From contig MKVB01000002.1 of the NCBI GenBank assembly GCA_001899085.1, positions 668,606-732,605 on the forward strand: DNA of 64,000 bases, given 5' to 3'. The stretch comes from Devosia sp. 66-14 (GTDB taxonomy: Bacteria; Pseudomonadota; Alphaproteobacteria; Rhizobiales; Devosiaceae). A program made the translations under genes and the position numbers. The notes under the pieces were generated by a model, which was not told the DNA's origin, did no database searches, and worked only from the letters and a program-made list of their open reading frames with translations. Positions 49,744-58,791 of this stretch are shown piece after piece; the first letter of the stretch is position 1; each line of letters opens with the position of its first letter.

Positions 49744-51684
49744 ATGTTAGAGATGATCAAGCTATCCAGGAGACTGTTCGTCACGTCGTCCTTGGCGACG
49801 CTGGCTGCCGCCGCAACCGGGCTCGGCCCGGCGCTCGCCGCGGCGATCGGCGAGGCGCCGATGCTGAAGGCGCTGGCCGATGCGGGAACGCTGCCGCCGC
49901 TGGCCGATCGCCTGCCCAAGAACCCGATGGTGGTGACCCCGCTCAAGGAAGTGGGCAAGTATGGCGGCACCTGGCGGTCGACCATTGTCGGCGGCGGCTC
50001 GCTGTCGATGCTGTTCCGCTACCAGGCCTATGAGCCGCTGATGCGCTACAACCCGGAATGGACCGGGGTGATCCCCAATGTCGCCGAATCCGTCGTCGCC
50101 AACGACGCCGCGACCGAGTTCACCTTCAAGCTGCGCGAAGGCCACAAGTGGTCGGACGGGCAGCCCTATACCACCGACGACGTGATGTTCTGGTATGAGG
50201 ACGTGTTCTCGAACCCCGATATCGAGGTGACCAACCAGGACCACCTGATCGTCGGCGAAGACAAGGCGGTGTTCACCAAGATCGACGACGTCACCTTCAA
50301 GGTCAGCTTCAAGAGTTCGAACGGGCTGTTCCTGCTGCTGCTCGCCTGGGCCGATAGCGACCAGACCACGCGCTTTCCCAAGCACTATCTCAGCCAGTTC
50401 CTGCCCAAGTACAATCCGGATGCCGACAAGCTGGCGACCGAGCAGGGCCTGTCGGGCTGGGTGCAGCTGTTCCAGAAGAAATCCGGCGCGGCGCTCGAGG
50501 ACGACTTCTTCACCAACAGCGAAATCCCCGTCCTCCATCCCTGGAAGATGAAGGTGGCGCCGGGCGAGAGCACCGAGCACGCCATCGCCGAGCGCAACCC
50601 CTACTATTTCAAGGTCGACACGGCAGGCAACCAGCTGCCCTATCTCGACACCATCGACTACGTGCTGGTCGCCGATGCGCAGGTGCTGCTGCTCAAGTGC
50701 CTGCAGGGCGAGATCGACCTGCTCGACCAGTATATCGGCACCCCGACCAACAAGTCGGTGCTGTTCGACGGCAAGGAGCGTGGCGGCTACGGCTTCTATA
50801 CGACGCTGTCGACGCAGCCCAACGAGATGGCGATCTGCCTCAACATGACCCACCCGGACAAGGTGAAGGCCGAGCTCTATGCCAACAAGGATTTCCGCAT
50901 CGGGCTGTCGCATGCCATCGACCGGCAGGCGCTGATCGACTCGGTGTTCGTCGGTATCGGCTCGGCCTCGCAGCCGGCCATTGCCGAGGGCGATCCGCTC
51001 TACAACGAGCGGCTGGCCAAGCAGTTTACCGAGTTCGACCTCGCCAAGGCCAATGAGGCGCTCGACAAGGCAGCGCCGAACAAGGATGCCGATGGCTATC
51101 GCCTCGACAGTTCCGGCCGGCGCATCACCATCATTTTCGAGCAGGACCAGAACCGGCTCGAAATGGTCGACATGATGCAGCTGATGATGCCGATGCTGAA
51201 GGCGGTCGGCATTGACGGCCAGCTCAAGCTGATCGATCGCTCGCTGTGGGAAGTGCGCATCCGCCAGAACATGGATTACGATGCCACCACCAACCGCTTC
51301 GGCGGCGGCATCGGCCTCGCCGCGATGCTCGATCCGCGCTACTTCGTGCCCTATAGCGGCAACGCCTTCTACGCCATGGGCTGGCAGATCTGGTACAACG
51401 ACAAGACGGCGCCCAATGCCGTCGAGCCGCCGGCCCAGGTGCAGGATGCGCTCAAGCTCTATGACGTCGTGAAGAGCACGGTCGACGACGCCAAACGCGT
51501 CGACGCGTTCAAGCAGATCCTCGAGATCGCCGCCGACCAGTTCTACTGCATCGGGATCAAGGTGCCCAACGACGCCTATGGCATCGTGCGCAACGACTTC
51601 CACAACGTGCCGGAGAAGATGCCGAACTCGTTCGGCTACCCGACCCCGGCGCCGACCAATCCCGAGCAGTATTTCAAGGCCTGA
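49744..51684 (+). CDS. ABC transporter solute-binding protein, oligosaccharide type (fourth system)
   Basis: 646-aa receptor, paralogue of the one encoded at 44738. The N-terminus KLSRRLFVTSSLATLAAAATG looks like a twin-arginine (Tat) signal, and LADRLPKNPMVVTPLKEVGKYGGTW repeats the oligosaccharide-receptor leader. Also ERNPYYFKVDTAGNQLPYLD and FRIGLSHAIDRQALIDSVF. ATG 49744 has AGGGGAAC upstream; ATG 49753 is a second option. First gene of the plus-strand operon with a hydrolase, permeases and fused ATPase. Two hairpins follow its stop, so receptor mRNA is probably more abundant than the rest. Confidence 0.93.
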   Translation: MLEMIKLSRRLFVTSSLATLAAAATGLGPALAAAIGEAPMLKALADAGTLPPLADRLPKNPMVVTPLKEVGKYGGTWRSTIVGGGSLSMLFRYQAYEPLMRYNPEWTGVIPNVAESVVANDAATEFTFKLREGHKWSDGQPYTTDDVMFWYEDVFSNPDIEVTNQDHLIVGEDKAVFTKIDDVTFKVSFKSSNGLFLLLLAWADSDQTTRFPKHYLSQFLPKYNPDADKLATEQGLSGWVQLFQKKSGAALEDDFFTNSEIPVLHPWKMKVAPGESTEHAIAERNPYYFKVDTAGNQLPYLDTIDYVLVADAQVLLLKCLQGEIDLLDQYIGTPTNKSVLFDGKERGGYGFYTTLSTQPNEMAICLNMTHPDKVKAELYANKDFRIGLSHAIDRQALIDSVFVGIGSASQPAIAEGDPLYNERLAKQFTEFDLAKANEALDKAAPNKDADGYRLDSSGRRITIIFEQDQNRLEMVDMMQLMMPMLKAVGIDGQLKLIDRSLWEVRIRQNMDYDATTNRFGGGIGLAAMLDPRYFVPYSGNAFYAMGWQIWYNDKTAPNAVEPPAQVQDALKLYDVVKSTVDDAKRVDAFKQILEIAADQFYCIGIKVPNDAYGIVRNDFHNVPEKMPNSFGYPTPAPTNPEQYFKA

Positions 51685-51692
51685 CCCGGCCT

Positions 51693-51720
51693 GGTCGGGG
51701 AGCCTAGAGGCTTCCCGACC
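51693..51720 (+). other. Stem-loop after the receptor gene
   Basis: GGTCGGGGAGCC-TAGA-GGCTTCCCGACC, a near-perfect 12-bp stem starting 9 bp after the receptor stop. Directly followed by a second, terminator-like hairpin. Confidence 0.6.
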
Positions 51721-51724
51721 TCCT

Positions 51725-51757
51725 GACCGGGGACGCCTGACAGCTCCCCGGTCCTTT
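51725..51757 (+). terminator. Intrinsic terminator-like hairpin after the receptor gene
   Basis: GACCGGGGA (51725-51733) pairs with TCCCCGGTC (51745-51753), followed by CTTTT. A 9-bp GC-rich stem with a short U-run fits a partial Rho-independent terminator. It would limit read-through into the hydrolase and permease genes. Confidence 0.7.
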
Positions 51758-51800
51758 TCTCCCGCGCATTGAGCATTCACCGATGACCCGAACCACCCTC

Positions 51801-51893
51801 GATGTCATCCCTGCGAAAGCAGGGACCCATCTATCTGCCAGCGCTGGCTGCGCGTTGGGTCCCTGCTTTCGCAGGGATGACAGCCGGTGGGTC
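51801..51893. repeat. Intergenic repeat, CCCTGCGAAAGCAGGG family (copy 3)
   Basis: Third copy of the element at 12304 and 24934: left arm from 51801 (GATGTCATCCCTGCGAAAGC), right arm to 51882 (CTGCTTTCGCAGGGATGACA), then GCCGGTGGGT. Flanking words (CACCGATGACCCGAACCACC before, CGGTCCAG-CCGAG after) are also shared with copy 2, so the mobile or conserved unit is larger than the palindrome. Confidence 0.85.
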
Positions 51894-51961
51894 GGTCCAG
51901 ACCGAGCCTGAACACTATGCCGATGCAGCCCAATGCAAAACCGATCCTACCGGAATCAGCG

Positions 51962-54070
51962 ATGAACAGCACAGCCGAGGCCCTGAGCGGTCTCAGGTCT
52001 CCAACCTGGTATGAAGGCGCGACGCGCTGGACGCAGCTCACCCTGGTCGAGGACGACCCGGGGAACTACGACCTCGATTTCTGGCTTGGCGTATTCGACG
52101 AGACCCAGTCGAACGCCACCTGCCTGTCGGCCGGCGGCTATGTCGCCTACTACCCGAGCAAGATCCCGCTGCACTATGTCAGCCGCTTTATCGGCGACAG
52201 CGACCCGTTCGGCGATCTGGTCAAGGGCGCGCGGCAGCGCAACATGCATGTGGTCGCCCGCGTCGACCCGCATGCGGTGCATGCCGACGTGGCGGCAGCG
52301 CATCCCGAATGGATTTCGGTCACCGCCGAGGGCGAGCTCAGGAAGCACTGGTCGTTCCCCGATGCCTATGTCACCTGCGCCTGGGGCGGCTATAACCGCG
52401 AGTTCATGAGCGAGGTGATCCGCGAGATCGCCGCCGGCTACGATATCGACGCCATCTTTGCCAATCGCTGGTCCGGCCATGGCGTCTGCTACTGCGCGCA
52501 TTGCAGCACCGATTTCCGCTCGAAGACCGGCCGCGAACTGCCGCGCCGGCGCGACCCGTTCGATCCGACCTGGCAGGCCTGGCTGGGCTGGTCGCGCGAT
52601 GTGCTCACCGAGCTCGTCGGGCACTGGAACGGCATCGTCGCCTCGGAGCGCCCGCATGGCCGGTTCATTCCCAACATCGGCAACTCGTCGATGCTCGACT
52701 TCGCCCTCGACGAGGTGAAGCGCTATTGCCCGATCCTGTTCGTCGATCACCAGGGCCGCACCGGGGTGGTGCCGATCTGGTCGGCCGGGCGCGACGGCAA
52801 GCGGATGCGCGGCGTGATGGGCGACAAGCCGATCGGGCTGGTCACCTCGACCTCGGTGGAAGAGAAGTGGCGCTGGAAGGATTCCGTGCAATCGCCCGAG
52901 GAAATCCGCATGTGGATGATCGACGGCATGGCGCATGGCTTGCGGCCCTGGTTCACCAAGTTCAACGCCAAGGTGCACGACAACCGCTGGCTGCCGCCGA
53001 TCGTCGAAACCTATAGCCTCCATGCCGAGCTCGAGCCGGTGCTGTCAAAACTCGCGCCGACCGCCGAGATCGCGCTGCTCGATCCCAGCACGACGCTCCG
53101 GACCTGGCATTCCGACGACCGCGACAATGCCGAGGGGCACGAGCTCGGCTTCTACCATGCGCTGGTCGAAGCGCGGATGCCGTTCGACCTGCTCTCCGAC
53201 CTGGTGATGACCGATGAAGCGCTCGATCGCTACCGGCTGATTGCCGTTGCCAATGCGGCGTTCCTTTCCCAAGCGCAGTGCGACATGCTCACCCGCTATG
53301 TCGAACGCGGCGGCGGGCTGGTCACCAGCTTCGAAACCTCGCTCTATGACGAGCACGGGGTGCAGCGCGCCGATTTCGGGCTGTCGCGGCTGTTCGGCGC
53401 CAGCGTTGCCGGGCCGACCGAGGGGCCGGTCAAGAACACCTATATCGCGCTCGAGGGCGCCGAACATCCGATCCTCCAGGGGTTTGACGGCGCCAGCCGC
53501 ATCATGGGCGGCACCCGCCGCATTCCGCTCCGGCTCGAGGGCGAGGCGGAGGTGCCATTCCGCTTCGTGCCGCATTTCCCCGATCTCCCGATGGAGGAAA
53601 TCTATGTGCGCGCGCCGGCAGTGGAGCCGGCCGTGCTGGCCCGGCGGGTCGGCAAGGGCAGGGTGGTGTATTTCCCCTGGAATGTCGGCGAGATCTTCTG
53701 GGAAGTGACCAATGCCGACCATTCGCGCCTGCTCGACAACGCCTTCCGCTGGGCGCTCGGCGTCCCGGCGCGGGTGCAATCGGCAGGTCCGGGCATTGTC
53801 GACATTGCCACCCGCGACGGCGCAGGCCAGATTTCGGTGCACCTCGTGAACCTCACCAACCCGATGATGATGAAGGGCCCGATCCGCGAAACCATTCCGC
53901 TGCGCGGCCAGTCGGTGTCCGTCGCCCTGCCGCCGGGCGCCACGACGGCCACGGCGCGGCTGCTGGTGTCGGGGTTGGTGCCGGCCACCAGTCTCCAGGC
54001 CGGGCGGCTGCATGTCGACCTGCCCGAGATCCACACCAACGAGGTGGTGCTGGTCGAGTTCGGGCCCTGA
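51962..54070 (+). CDS. Putative glycoside hydrolase with beta-galactosidase trimerisation-like domain
   Basis: 702-aa cytoplasmic protein, not assigned to a known CAZy family by me. The N-terminal 330 residues look like a TIM barrel of the alpha-L-fucosidase/GHL6 type (ARVDPHAVHADVAAAHPEWI, FANRWSGHGVCYCAHCSTDF with a cysteine pair, PNIGNSSMLDFALDEV). The middle (about 370-600) resembles the GH42 trimerisation domain (YRLIAVANAAFLSQAQCDML, TRYVERGGGLVTSFETSLYD). The end is beta-rich. ATG 51962 is chosen because earlier starts lie in or next to the repeat. It sits between the receptor and permeases, so it probably cleaves the imported sugar. Confidence 0.75.
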   Translation: MNSTAEALSGLRSPTWYEGATRWTQLTLVEDDPGNYDLDFWLGVFDETQSNATCLSAGGYVAYYPSKIPLHYVSRFIGDSDPFGDLVKGARQRNMHVVARVDPHAVHADVAAAHPEWISVTAEGELRKHWSFPDAYVTCAWGGYNREFMSEVIREIAAGYDIDAIFANRWSGHGVCYCAHCSTDFRSKTGRELPRRRDPFDPTWQAWLGWSRDVLTELVGHWNGIVASERPHGRFIPNIGNSSMLDFALDEVKRYCPILFVDHQGRTGVVPIWSAGRDGKRMRGVMGDKPIGLVTSTSVEEKWRWKDSVQSPEEIRMWMIDGMAHGLRPWFTKFNAKVHDNRWLPPIVETYSLHAELEPVLSKLAPTAEIALLDPSTTLRTWHSDDRDNAEGHELGFYHALVEARMPFDLLSDLVMTDEALDRYRLIAVANAAFLSQAQCDMLTRYVERGGGLVTSFETSLYDEHGVQRADFGLSRLFGASVAGPTEGPVKNTYIALEGAEHPILQGFDGASRIMGGTRRIPLRLEGEAEVPFRFVPHFPDLPMEEIYVRAPAVEPAVLARRVGKGRVVYFPWNVGEIFWEVTNADHSRLLDNAFRWALGVPARVQSAGPGIVDIATRDGAGQISVHLVNLTNPMMMKGPIRETIPLRGQSVSVALPPGATTATARLLVSGLVPATSLQAGRLHVDLPEIHTNEVVLVEFGP

Positions 54071-54074
54071 CGCG

Positions 54075-55064
54075 ATGCTGCTCTATATCCTCAAGCGCCT
54101 CGCCTACATGATCCCGACGCTGTTCGGCATGTCGCTGGTGTCATTCCTGATCATCCAGCTGCCGCCGGGCGATTTCCTGACCTCGCTGACCTCGGCGATC
54201 GCCGATTCCGGGCAATCGCTGGACCAGGCCTCGATCGACCGGCTTACCGCGCTCTACGGGCTCGATCAGCCGTTCTACGTGCAGTACTGGAACTGGATCT
54301 CCAACATCATCCTGCGCGGCGATTTCGGCTGGTCGTTCGACTGGGGCCAGCCGGTGAGCCGGCTGCTGTGGGACCGCATGGGGGTGACGATTTTCGTGTC
54401 GGCGCTGAGCCTGGTGCTGATCTGGGCGCTGGCCATTCCGATCGGCATCTACTCGGCGGTGCGCCGCTACTCGATCGGCGACTACGTCTTCACCTTTCTC
54501 GGCTTTGTCGGGCTCGCGGTGCCGACCTTCATCCTGGCGCTGGGGCTCATGTATATCAGCTTCACCTGGTTCGGGCTCAATGTCGGCGGGCTGTTCTCGC
54601 CCGAATACGAGCAGGCGCCGTGGAGCCTCGCCAAGTTCATCGACCTGTTGCAGCACCTGTGGATCCCGGTGGTGGTGATCGCCATCTCGTCGACCGCGGC
54701 GCTGATCCGGGTGATGCGCGCCAATCTCTCCGATGAGCTTTCGAAGCCCTATGTCGTCACCGCCCGCGCCAAGGGGCTGTCGGAGTTCACGCTGATCATG
54801 CGCTACCCGGTGCGCCTGGCGCTCAACCCGTTCGTTTCCACCATCGGCTGGGTGCTGCCCTCGCTGATCTCGGGGGTCACCATCACGGCGATCGTGCTCA
54901 ACCTGCCGATGGCCGGCCCGCTGCTGCTGCGCGCCCTGGTCAGCCAGGACATGTACCTCGCCGGCGCCTTCATCCTGATCATGAGCGTGCTGACGCTGGT
55001 CGGCATGCTGATCTCGGACATCCTGCTGGCGGTGCTCGATCCACGCGTCAGGTACCAGCAATGA
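54075..55064 (+). CDS. ABC transporter permease, DppB/OppB type (fourth system)
   Basis: 329-aa permease. First helix ILKRLAYMIPTLFGMSLVSF; periplasmic part with IIQLPPGDFLTSLTSAIADS and LTALYGLDQPFYVQYWNWIS; core with EAA loop VTARAKGLSEFTLIMRYPVR and end ISDILLAVLDPRVRYQQ. Strongly similar to the permease encoded at 43692, supporting duplication of the whole transporter. ATG 54075 is 4 bp after the hydrolase stop; its end overlaps dppC. Confidence 0.93.
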   Translation: MLLYILKRLAYMIPTLFGMSLVSFLIIQLPPGDFLTSLTSAIADSGQSLDQASIDRLTALYGLDQPFYVQYWNWISNIILRGDFGWSFDWGQPVSRLLWDRMGVTIFVSALSLVLIWALAIPIGIYSAVRRYSIGDYVFTFLGFVGLAVPTFILALGLMYISFTWFGLNVGGLFSPEYEQAPWSLAKFIDLLQHLWIPVVVIAISSTAALIRVMRANLSDELSKPYVVTARAKGLSEFTLIMRYPVRLALNPFVSTIGWVLPSLISGVTITAIVLNLPMAGPLLLRALVSQDMYLAGAFILIMSVLTLVGMLISDILLAVLDPRVRYQQ

Positions 55065-56221
55065 GCGGCGCGATGTCAGACGAGGAACTGTCGCTGCCGC
55101 CGCCGATCATCGCGCGAGCGGGCAGTTCGGCCGCCACGGCGGGCCAATGGCGGCTGATGGCCTGGCGGTTCAGCCGCCACAAGCTGGCGGTGGTGTCGCT
55201 GGTCGTGGTGGTGCTGCTCTACCTCACCGGCATCTTCGCCGAGTTCCTCGCGCCCTACAGCCCCGAGACGACGCGGCCGCAATATACCTATGCGCCGCCG
55301 CAGGGGATCAACCTGTTCGCGCCGACCCCCGATGGCGGCTGGACGTTCAACCTCCACGCTTCGGGCTATGACATCACCGTCGACACCGAAGCGATGCGCC
55401 GGACCTTTACCGCTAACCCGGACAAGCTGATCCCGCTCGGGCTGTTCGTTACCGGCCAGCCTTACAAGCTGTTCGGGCTGATCGATGCCGATATCCACCT
55501 GATCGGGGCCACCGACCCCAAGGAGGTGGTGTACCTGCTCGGCAGCGACCGGCTGGGACGCGACGTGCTGAGCCGGCTGATCCACGGCACCCGCATCTCG
55601 ATGTCGATCGGGCTGGTCGGGGTGGTGATCTCGCTGGTCCTCGGCGTCTTCTTCGGCGGTATCTCCGGCTATTACGGCGGCTGGCTCGACAGCGTCATCC
55701 AGCGGCTGATCGAGGTGATCAGCGCCATGCCCACCATCCCCTTGTGGATGGGGCTGGCCGCGGCGATCCCGCTGACCTGGGGGCCGATCGATGTGTATTT
55801 CACCGTCACCGCCATCGTCTCGCTGCTCGGCTGGACGTCGCTGGCGCGTGAGGTACGCGGCCGCTTCTTCTCGCTGCGCAACGAGGATTTCGTCACCGCG
55901 GCGCGGCTCGACGGGGCCGGCGAGATGCGGATCATCTTCCGCCAGATGCTGCCCTCGATGACCAGCCACATCCTCGCCATGGTGACCCTGGCGGTGCCGG
56001 CGATGATCATCGCCGAGACCTCGCTCTCCTTCCTCGGCGTCGGGCTGAAGCCGCCGGTGGTGAGTTGGGGCGTGCTGTTGCAGGACGCCCAGAACCTGCG
56101 CGCCATCACCAGCGCGCCGTGGCTGCTGTTCTGGCCGGCCCTGTTCGTGATGGTGGCGGTGCTGAGCTTCAACTTCCTCGGGGATGGGCTTCGAGACGCG
56201 GCGGACCCCTATGACAACTGA
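55061..56221 (+). CDS. ABC transporter permease, DppC/OppC type with long periplasmic insert (fourth system)
   Basis: 386-aa permease with the same expanded first periplasmic region as its paralogue at 42559: APPQGINLFAPTPDGGWTFN, then LIPLGLFVTGQPYKLFGLID, before the signature LGSDRLGRDVLSR. Core GYYGGWLDSVIQRLIEVISA and VTAARLDGAGEMRIIFRQMLPS are intact. ATG 55061 overlaps the dppB stop; ATG 55073 is an alternative. The end overlaps the ATPase gene by 11 bp. Confidence 0.92.
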   Translation: MSGAMSDEELSLPPPIIARAGSSAATAGQWRLMAWRFSRHKLAVVSLVVVVLLYLTGIFAEFLAPYSPETTRPQYTYAPPQGINLFAPTPDGGWTFNLHASGYDITVDTEAMRRTFTANPDKLIPLGLFVTGQPYKLFGLIDADIHLIGATDPKEVVYLLGSDRLGRDVLSRLIHGTRISMSIGLVGVVISLVLGVFFGGISGYYGGWLDSVIQRLIEVISAMPTIPLWMGLAAAIPLTWGPIDVYFTVTAIVSLLGWTSLAREVRGRFFSLRNEDFVTAARLDGAGEMRIIFRQMLPSMTSHILAMVTLAVPAMIIAETSLSFLGVGLKPPVVSWGVLLQDAQNLRAITSAPWLLFWPALFVMVAVLSFNFLGDGLRDAADPYDN

Positions 56222-57905
56222 ACCCGATATCGTCCTTTCGGTCCGCGACCTCACGGTGGATTTCGCCCAGCGGCAGGGCAGTTTTCGCGCTGTCGACAGC
56301 GTCAGCTTCGATTTGAGGGCCGGCCGCACGCTGGGCATCGTGGGGGAAAGCGGCTCGGGCAAATCCGTGACCGCCCGCGCCCTGATGCAGCTGGTCGATC
56401 CGCCTGGGCGGATCACCGGCGGCTCGATCCGGCTCGGCGAGATCGACATCGCGCAGTTGCCGCGGCGCGGCGAGGCGATCCGCGCCATTCGCGGCGCCGA
56501 TATCTCGATGATCTTCCAGGAGCCGATGAGCTCGCTGTCGCCGGTGCACACCATCGGCGCCCAGGTGATGGAGGTGCTGGAGCTGCATCTGAAGCTCGAT
56601 CGCAAGGCGGCGCGCGCCCGCACCATCGAGCTGCTCGGACAGGTGGAAATTCCCAATCCGGAACAGGCCATCGACCGCTATGCCTACGAGTTCTCGGGCG
56701 GCATGCGGCAGCGGGCGATGATCGCCATGGCGCTGGCCTGCAACCCGCGCGTGCTGATCGCCGACGAGCCGACCACGGCGCTCGACGTCACCACGCAGGC
56801 CGAGGTGCTCGACCTGATCGGGCGCATCCAGCGCGAGCGCGGCATGGCGATGATCCTCATCACCCATGACATGGGCGTGGTGGCGGAGACGGTCGACGAC
56901 GTGGCGGTGATGTATCGCGGGCAGGTGGTCGAGGCCGGGCCGGTGGACCAGATCTTCCATGGCGCCACCCATCCCTATACGCAGCGGCTGCTGGCCGCGA
57001 CGCTGAAGCTCGAGCAGCCGGCGGAACGGCCACTGCCCGTCGCCGGGGCCGGGCCGATCCTCACGGTGCGCAACCTGGGCAAGACCTACCAGCTCGGCAT
57101 CGGGGCGTTCGGCGGCAAGGCCAAGGGCACGCTGCGCGCCGTCGACGACGTGAGCCTCGAACTCAGGGCCGGCGAGACGCTGGGGATCGTCGGCGAGAGC
57201 GGCTCGGGTAAAACCACCCTGGGCCGGCTGATCCTCAGGACAGTCGAGCCGACCGATGGCGAGGTGGTCTACTCGCCGCCCGGCGCGCCGGCGGTCAAGG
57301 TGCGCGGGCTCGACAAGGCCGGCTTGCGCAACCTCTACAGCGAGATCCGCTTCATCTTCCAGGATCCGTTCGCTTCGCTCAATCCGCGGATGACGGTGCG
57401 CCAGATCGTCGGCGAGCCGCTGCTGATCAACCGGCGCGGTTCGGCGGCCGAGATCAATACCCGGGTCACCGAGCTACTGGAGCTGGTCGGGCTCGATGCA
57501 GGGATGATGGCTCGTTATCCGCATGCCTTTTCCGGCGGGCAGCGGCAGCGCATCGGCATTGCCCGGGCGCTGGCGCTCGACCCCAAGGTGCTGATCGCGG
57601 ACGAGCCGACCTCGGCGCTCGATGTTTCCATTCGCAGCCAGATCCTCGATCTGCTGATCGAACTGAGGGCGCGGCTGGGGCTGAGCTTCATCTTCATCAG
57701 CCACGATATCGGGGTGATCCGCTATTTCTGCGATCGGGTCGCGGTGATGCGGCGCGGCCGGGTGGTCGAGGTGGGCGACGCGCAGACCATCTGTACGTCG
57801 CCCAGCCATCCGTATACGCAGGCACTGATCTCCGCCGTGCCCTATCCCGATCCGCGCCGACCGCGCATGCAGCAGCGCGCCCGCTACACTGAAACCACCG
57901 TCTAG
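56211..57905 (+). CDS. Fused dual ATP-binding protein (DppD-DppF type, fourth system)
   Basis: 564-aa ATPase with two ABC domains. Domain 1: [32 protein letters not shown]. Domain 2 (from about 280): [33 protein letters not shown]. Unlike the 614-aa fusion at 14315, the linker lacks the long cysteine-rich oligopeptide extension: domain 1 runs from [17 protein letters not shown] straight into domain 2, and the C-terminus ends soon after [16 protein letters not shown]. That loss is common in sugar-transporting relatives. ATG 56211. Confidence 0.93.
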   Translation: MTTEPDIVLSVRDLTVDFAQRQGSFRAVDSVSFDLRAGRTLGIVGESGSGKSVTARALMQLVDPPGRITGGSIRLGEIDIAQLPRRGEAIRAIRGADISMIFQEPMSSLSPVHTIGAQVMEVLELHLKLDRKAARARTIELLGQVEIPNPEQAIDRYAYEFSGGMRQRAMIAMALACNPRVLIADEPTTALDVTTQAEVLDLIGRIQRERGMAMILITHDMGVVAETVDDVAVMYRGQVVEAGPVDQIFHGATHPYTQRLLAATLKLEQPAERPLPVAGAGPILTVRNLGKTYQLGIGAFGGKAKGTLRAVDDVSLELRAGETLGIVGESGSGKTTLGRLILRTVEPTDGEVVYSPPGAPAVKVRGLDKAGLRNLYSEIRFIFQDPFASLNPRMTVRQIVGEPLLINRRGSAAEINTRVTELLELVGLDAGMMARYPHAFSGGQRQRIGIARALALDPKVLIADEPTSALDVSIRSQILDLLIELRARLGLSFIFISHDIGVIRYFCDRVAVMRRGRVVEVGDAQTICTSPSHPYTQALISAVPYPDPRRPRMQQRARYTETTV

Positions 57906-57916
57906 AGAGGAATATC

Positions 57917-58783
57917 ATGGTCAAGGCAGCTTTCCTGGGGCTCGGCGTCATGGGCTATCCGATGGCCCGGCATCTGAAGGCCAAAGGGCACGACGTAACC
58001 GTCTATAACCGCACCACGGCCAAGGCCGAAAAATGGGTGTCGGAGCAGGGCGGCACGCAGGCGAAGACGCCGGCCGAGGCGGCCCAGGGCCAGGACATCG
58101 TCTTCGCCTGCGTCGGCAATGACGACGACCTGCGTGAGGTAACGCTGGGCGAGGCCGGCGCCTTCCAGGCGATGGCCAAGGGCGCGGTGTTCGTCGACCA
58201 CACCACCGCCTCGGCCGGCATCGCGCGCGAGCTCCACGCAGCGGCAACCGCCGCCGGTTTCGGCTTCCTCGATGCGCCGGTCTCGGGCGGGCAGGCCGGG
58301 GCCGAGAATGGCCAGCTGACGGTGATGGTCGGCGGCGACCAGCCGACCTTCGAGATCGCCCAGCCGGTGATCATGAGCTTTGCCAAGGCGGCGCGGCTGC
58401 TCGGCGAACCGGGCGCCGGCCAGCTCGCCAAGATGATGAACCAGATCTGCATTGCCGGGGTGGTGCAGGGCCTCGCCGAGGCCATCCATTTCGGCAAGCA
58501 ATCCGGCATGGATATCGAGGCGGTGATCGATGTCATCAGCAAGGGCGCGGCGCAGTCCTGGCAGATGGAAAACCGCTACAAGACCATGAATGCCGGCAAG
58601 TTCGATTTCGGCTTCGCCGTCGACTGGATGCGCAAGGACCTCGGTATCGTGCTCGAAGAGGGGCGCGCCAATGGCGCCAAGCTCCCGCTCACTGCGCTGG
58701 TCGATCAGTTCTATGCCGAAGTGCAGGCGATGGGCGGCAAGCGCTGGGATACTTCGAGCCTGCTCGCCCGGCTGGAGCGCTGA
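57917..58783 (+). CDS. NAD(P)-dependent beta-hydroxyacid dehydrogenase (3-hydroxyisobutyrate dehydrogenase family)
   Basis: 288-aa oxidoreductase. NAD(P)-binding GLGVMGYPMA (8-17) followed by NRTTAKAE, suggesting NADP preference; substrate loop DAPVSGGQAGA (S123-G124-G125) and catalytic K172 in GQLAKMMNQ. Same size and motifs as tartronate-semialdehyde reductase, glyoxylate reductase and 3-hydroxyisobutyrate dehydrogenase. ATG 57917 with AGAGAGGAA upstream. Last metabolic gene of the plus-strand operon, 11 bp after the ATPase gene; may reduce an aldehyde or keto acid released from the sugar. Confidence 0.9.
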   Translation: MVKAAFLGLGVMGYPMARHLKAKGHDVTVYNRTTAKAEKWVSEQGGTQAKTPAEAAQGQDIVFACVGNDDDLREVTLGEAGAFQAMAKGAVFVDHTTASAGIARELHAAATAAGFGFLDAPVSGGQAGAENGQLTVMVGGDQPTFEIAQPVIMSFAKAARLLGEPGAGQLAKMMNQICIAGVVQGLAEAIHFGKQSGMDIEAVIDVISKGAAQSWQMENRYKTMNAGKFDFGFAVDWMRKDLGIVLEEGRANGAKLPLTALVDQFYAEVQAMGGKRWDTSSLLARLER

Positions 58784-58791
58784 CCGGCATC

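Noticed and set aside
49762-51780. Long minus-strand open frame (672 aa) opposite the receptor gene at 49744
   Set aside because: Same shadow effect; no ribosome site or domain, and it would run into the terminator of the true gene.
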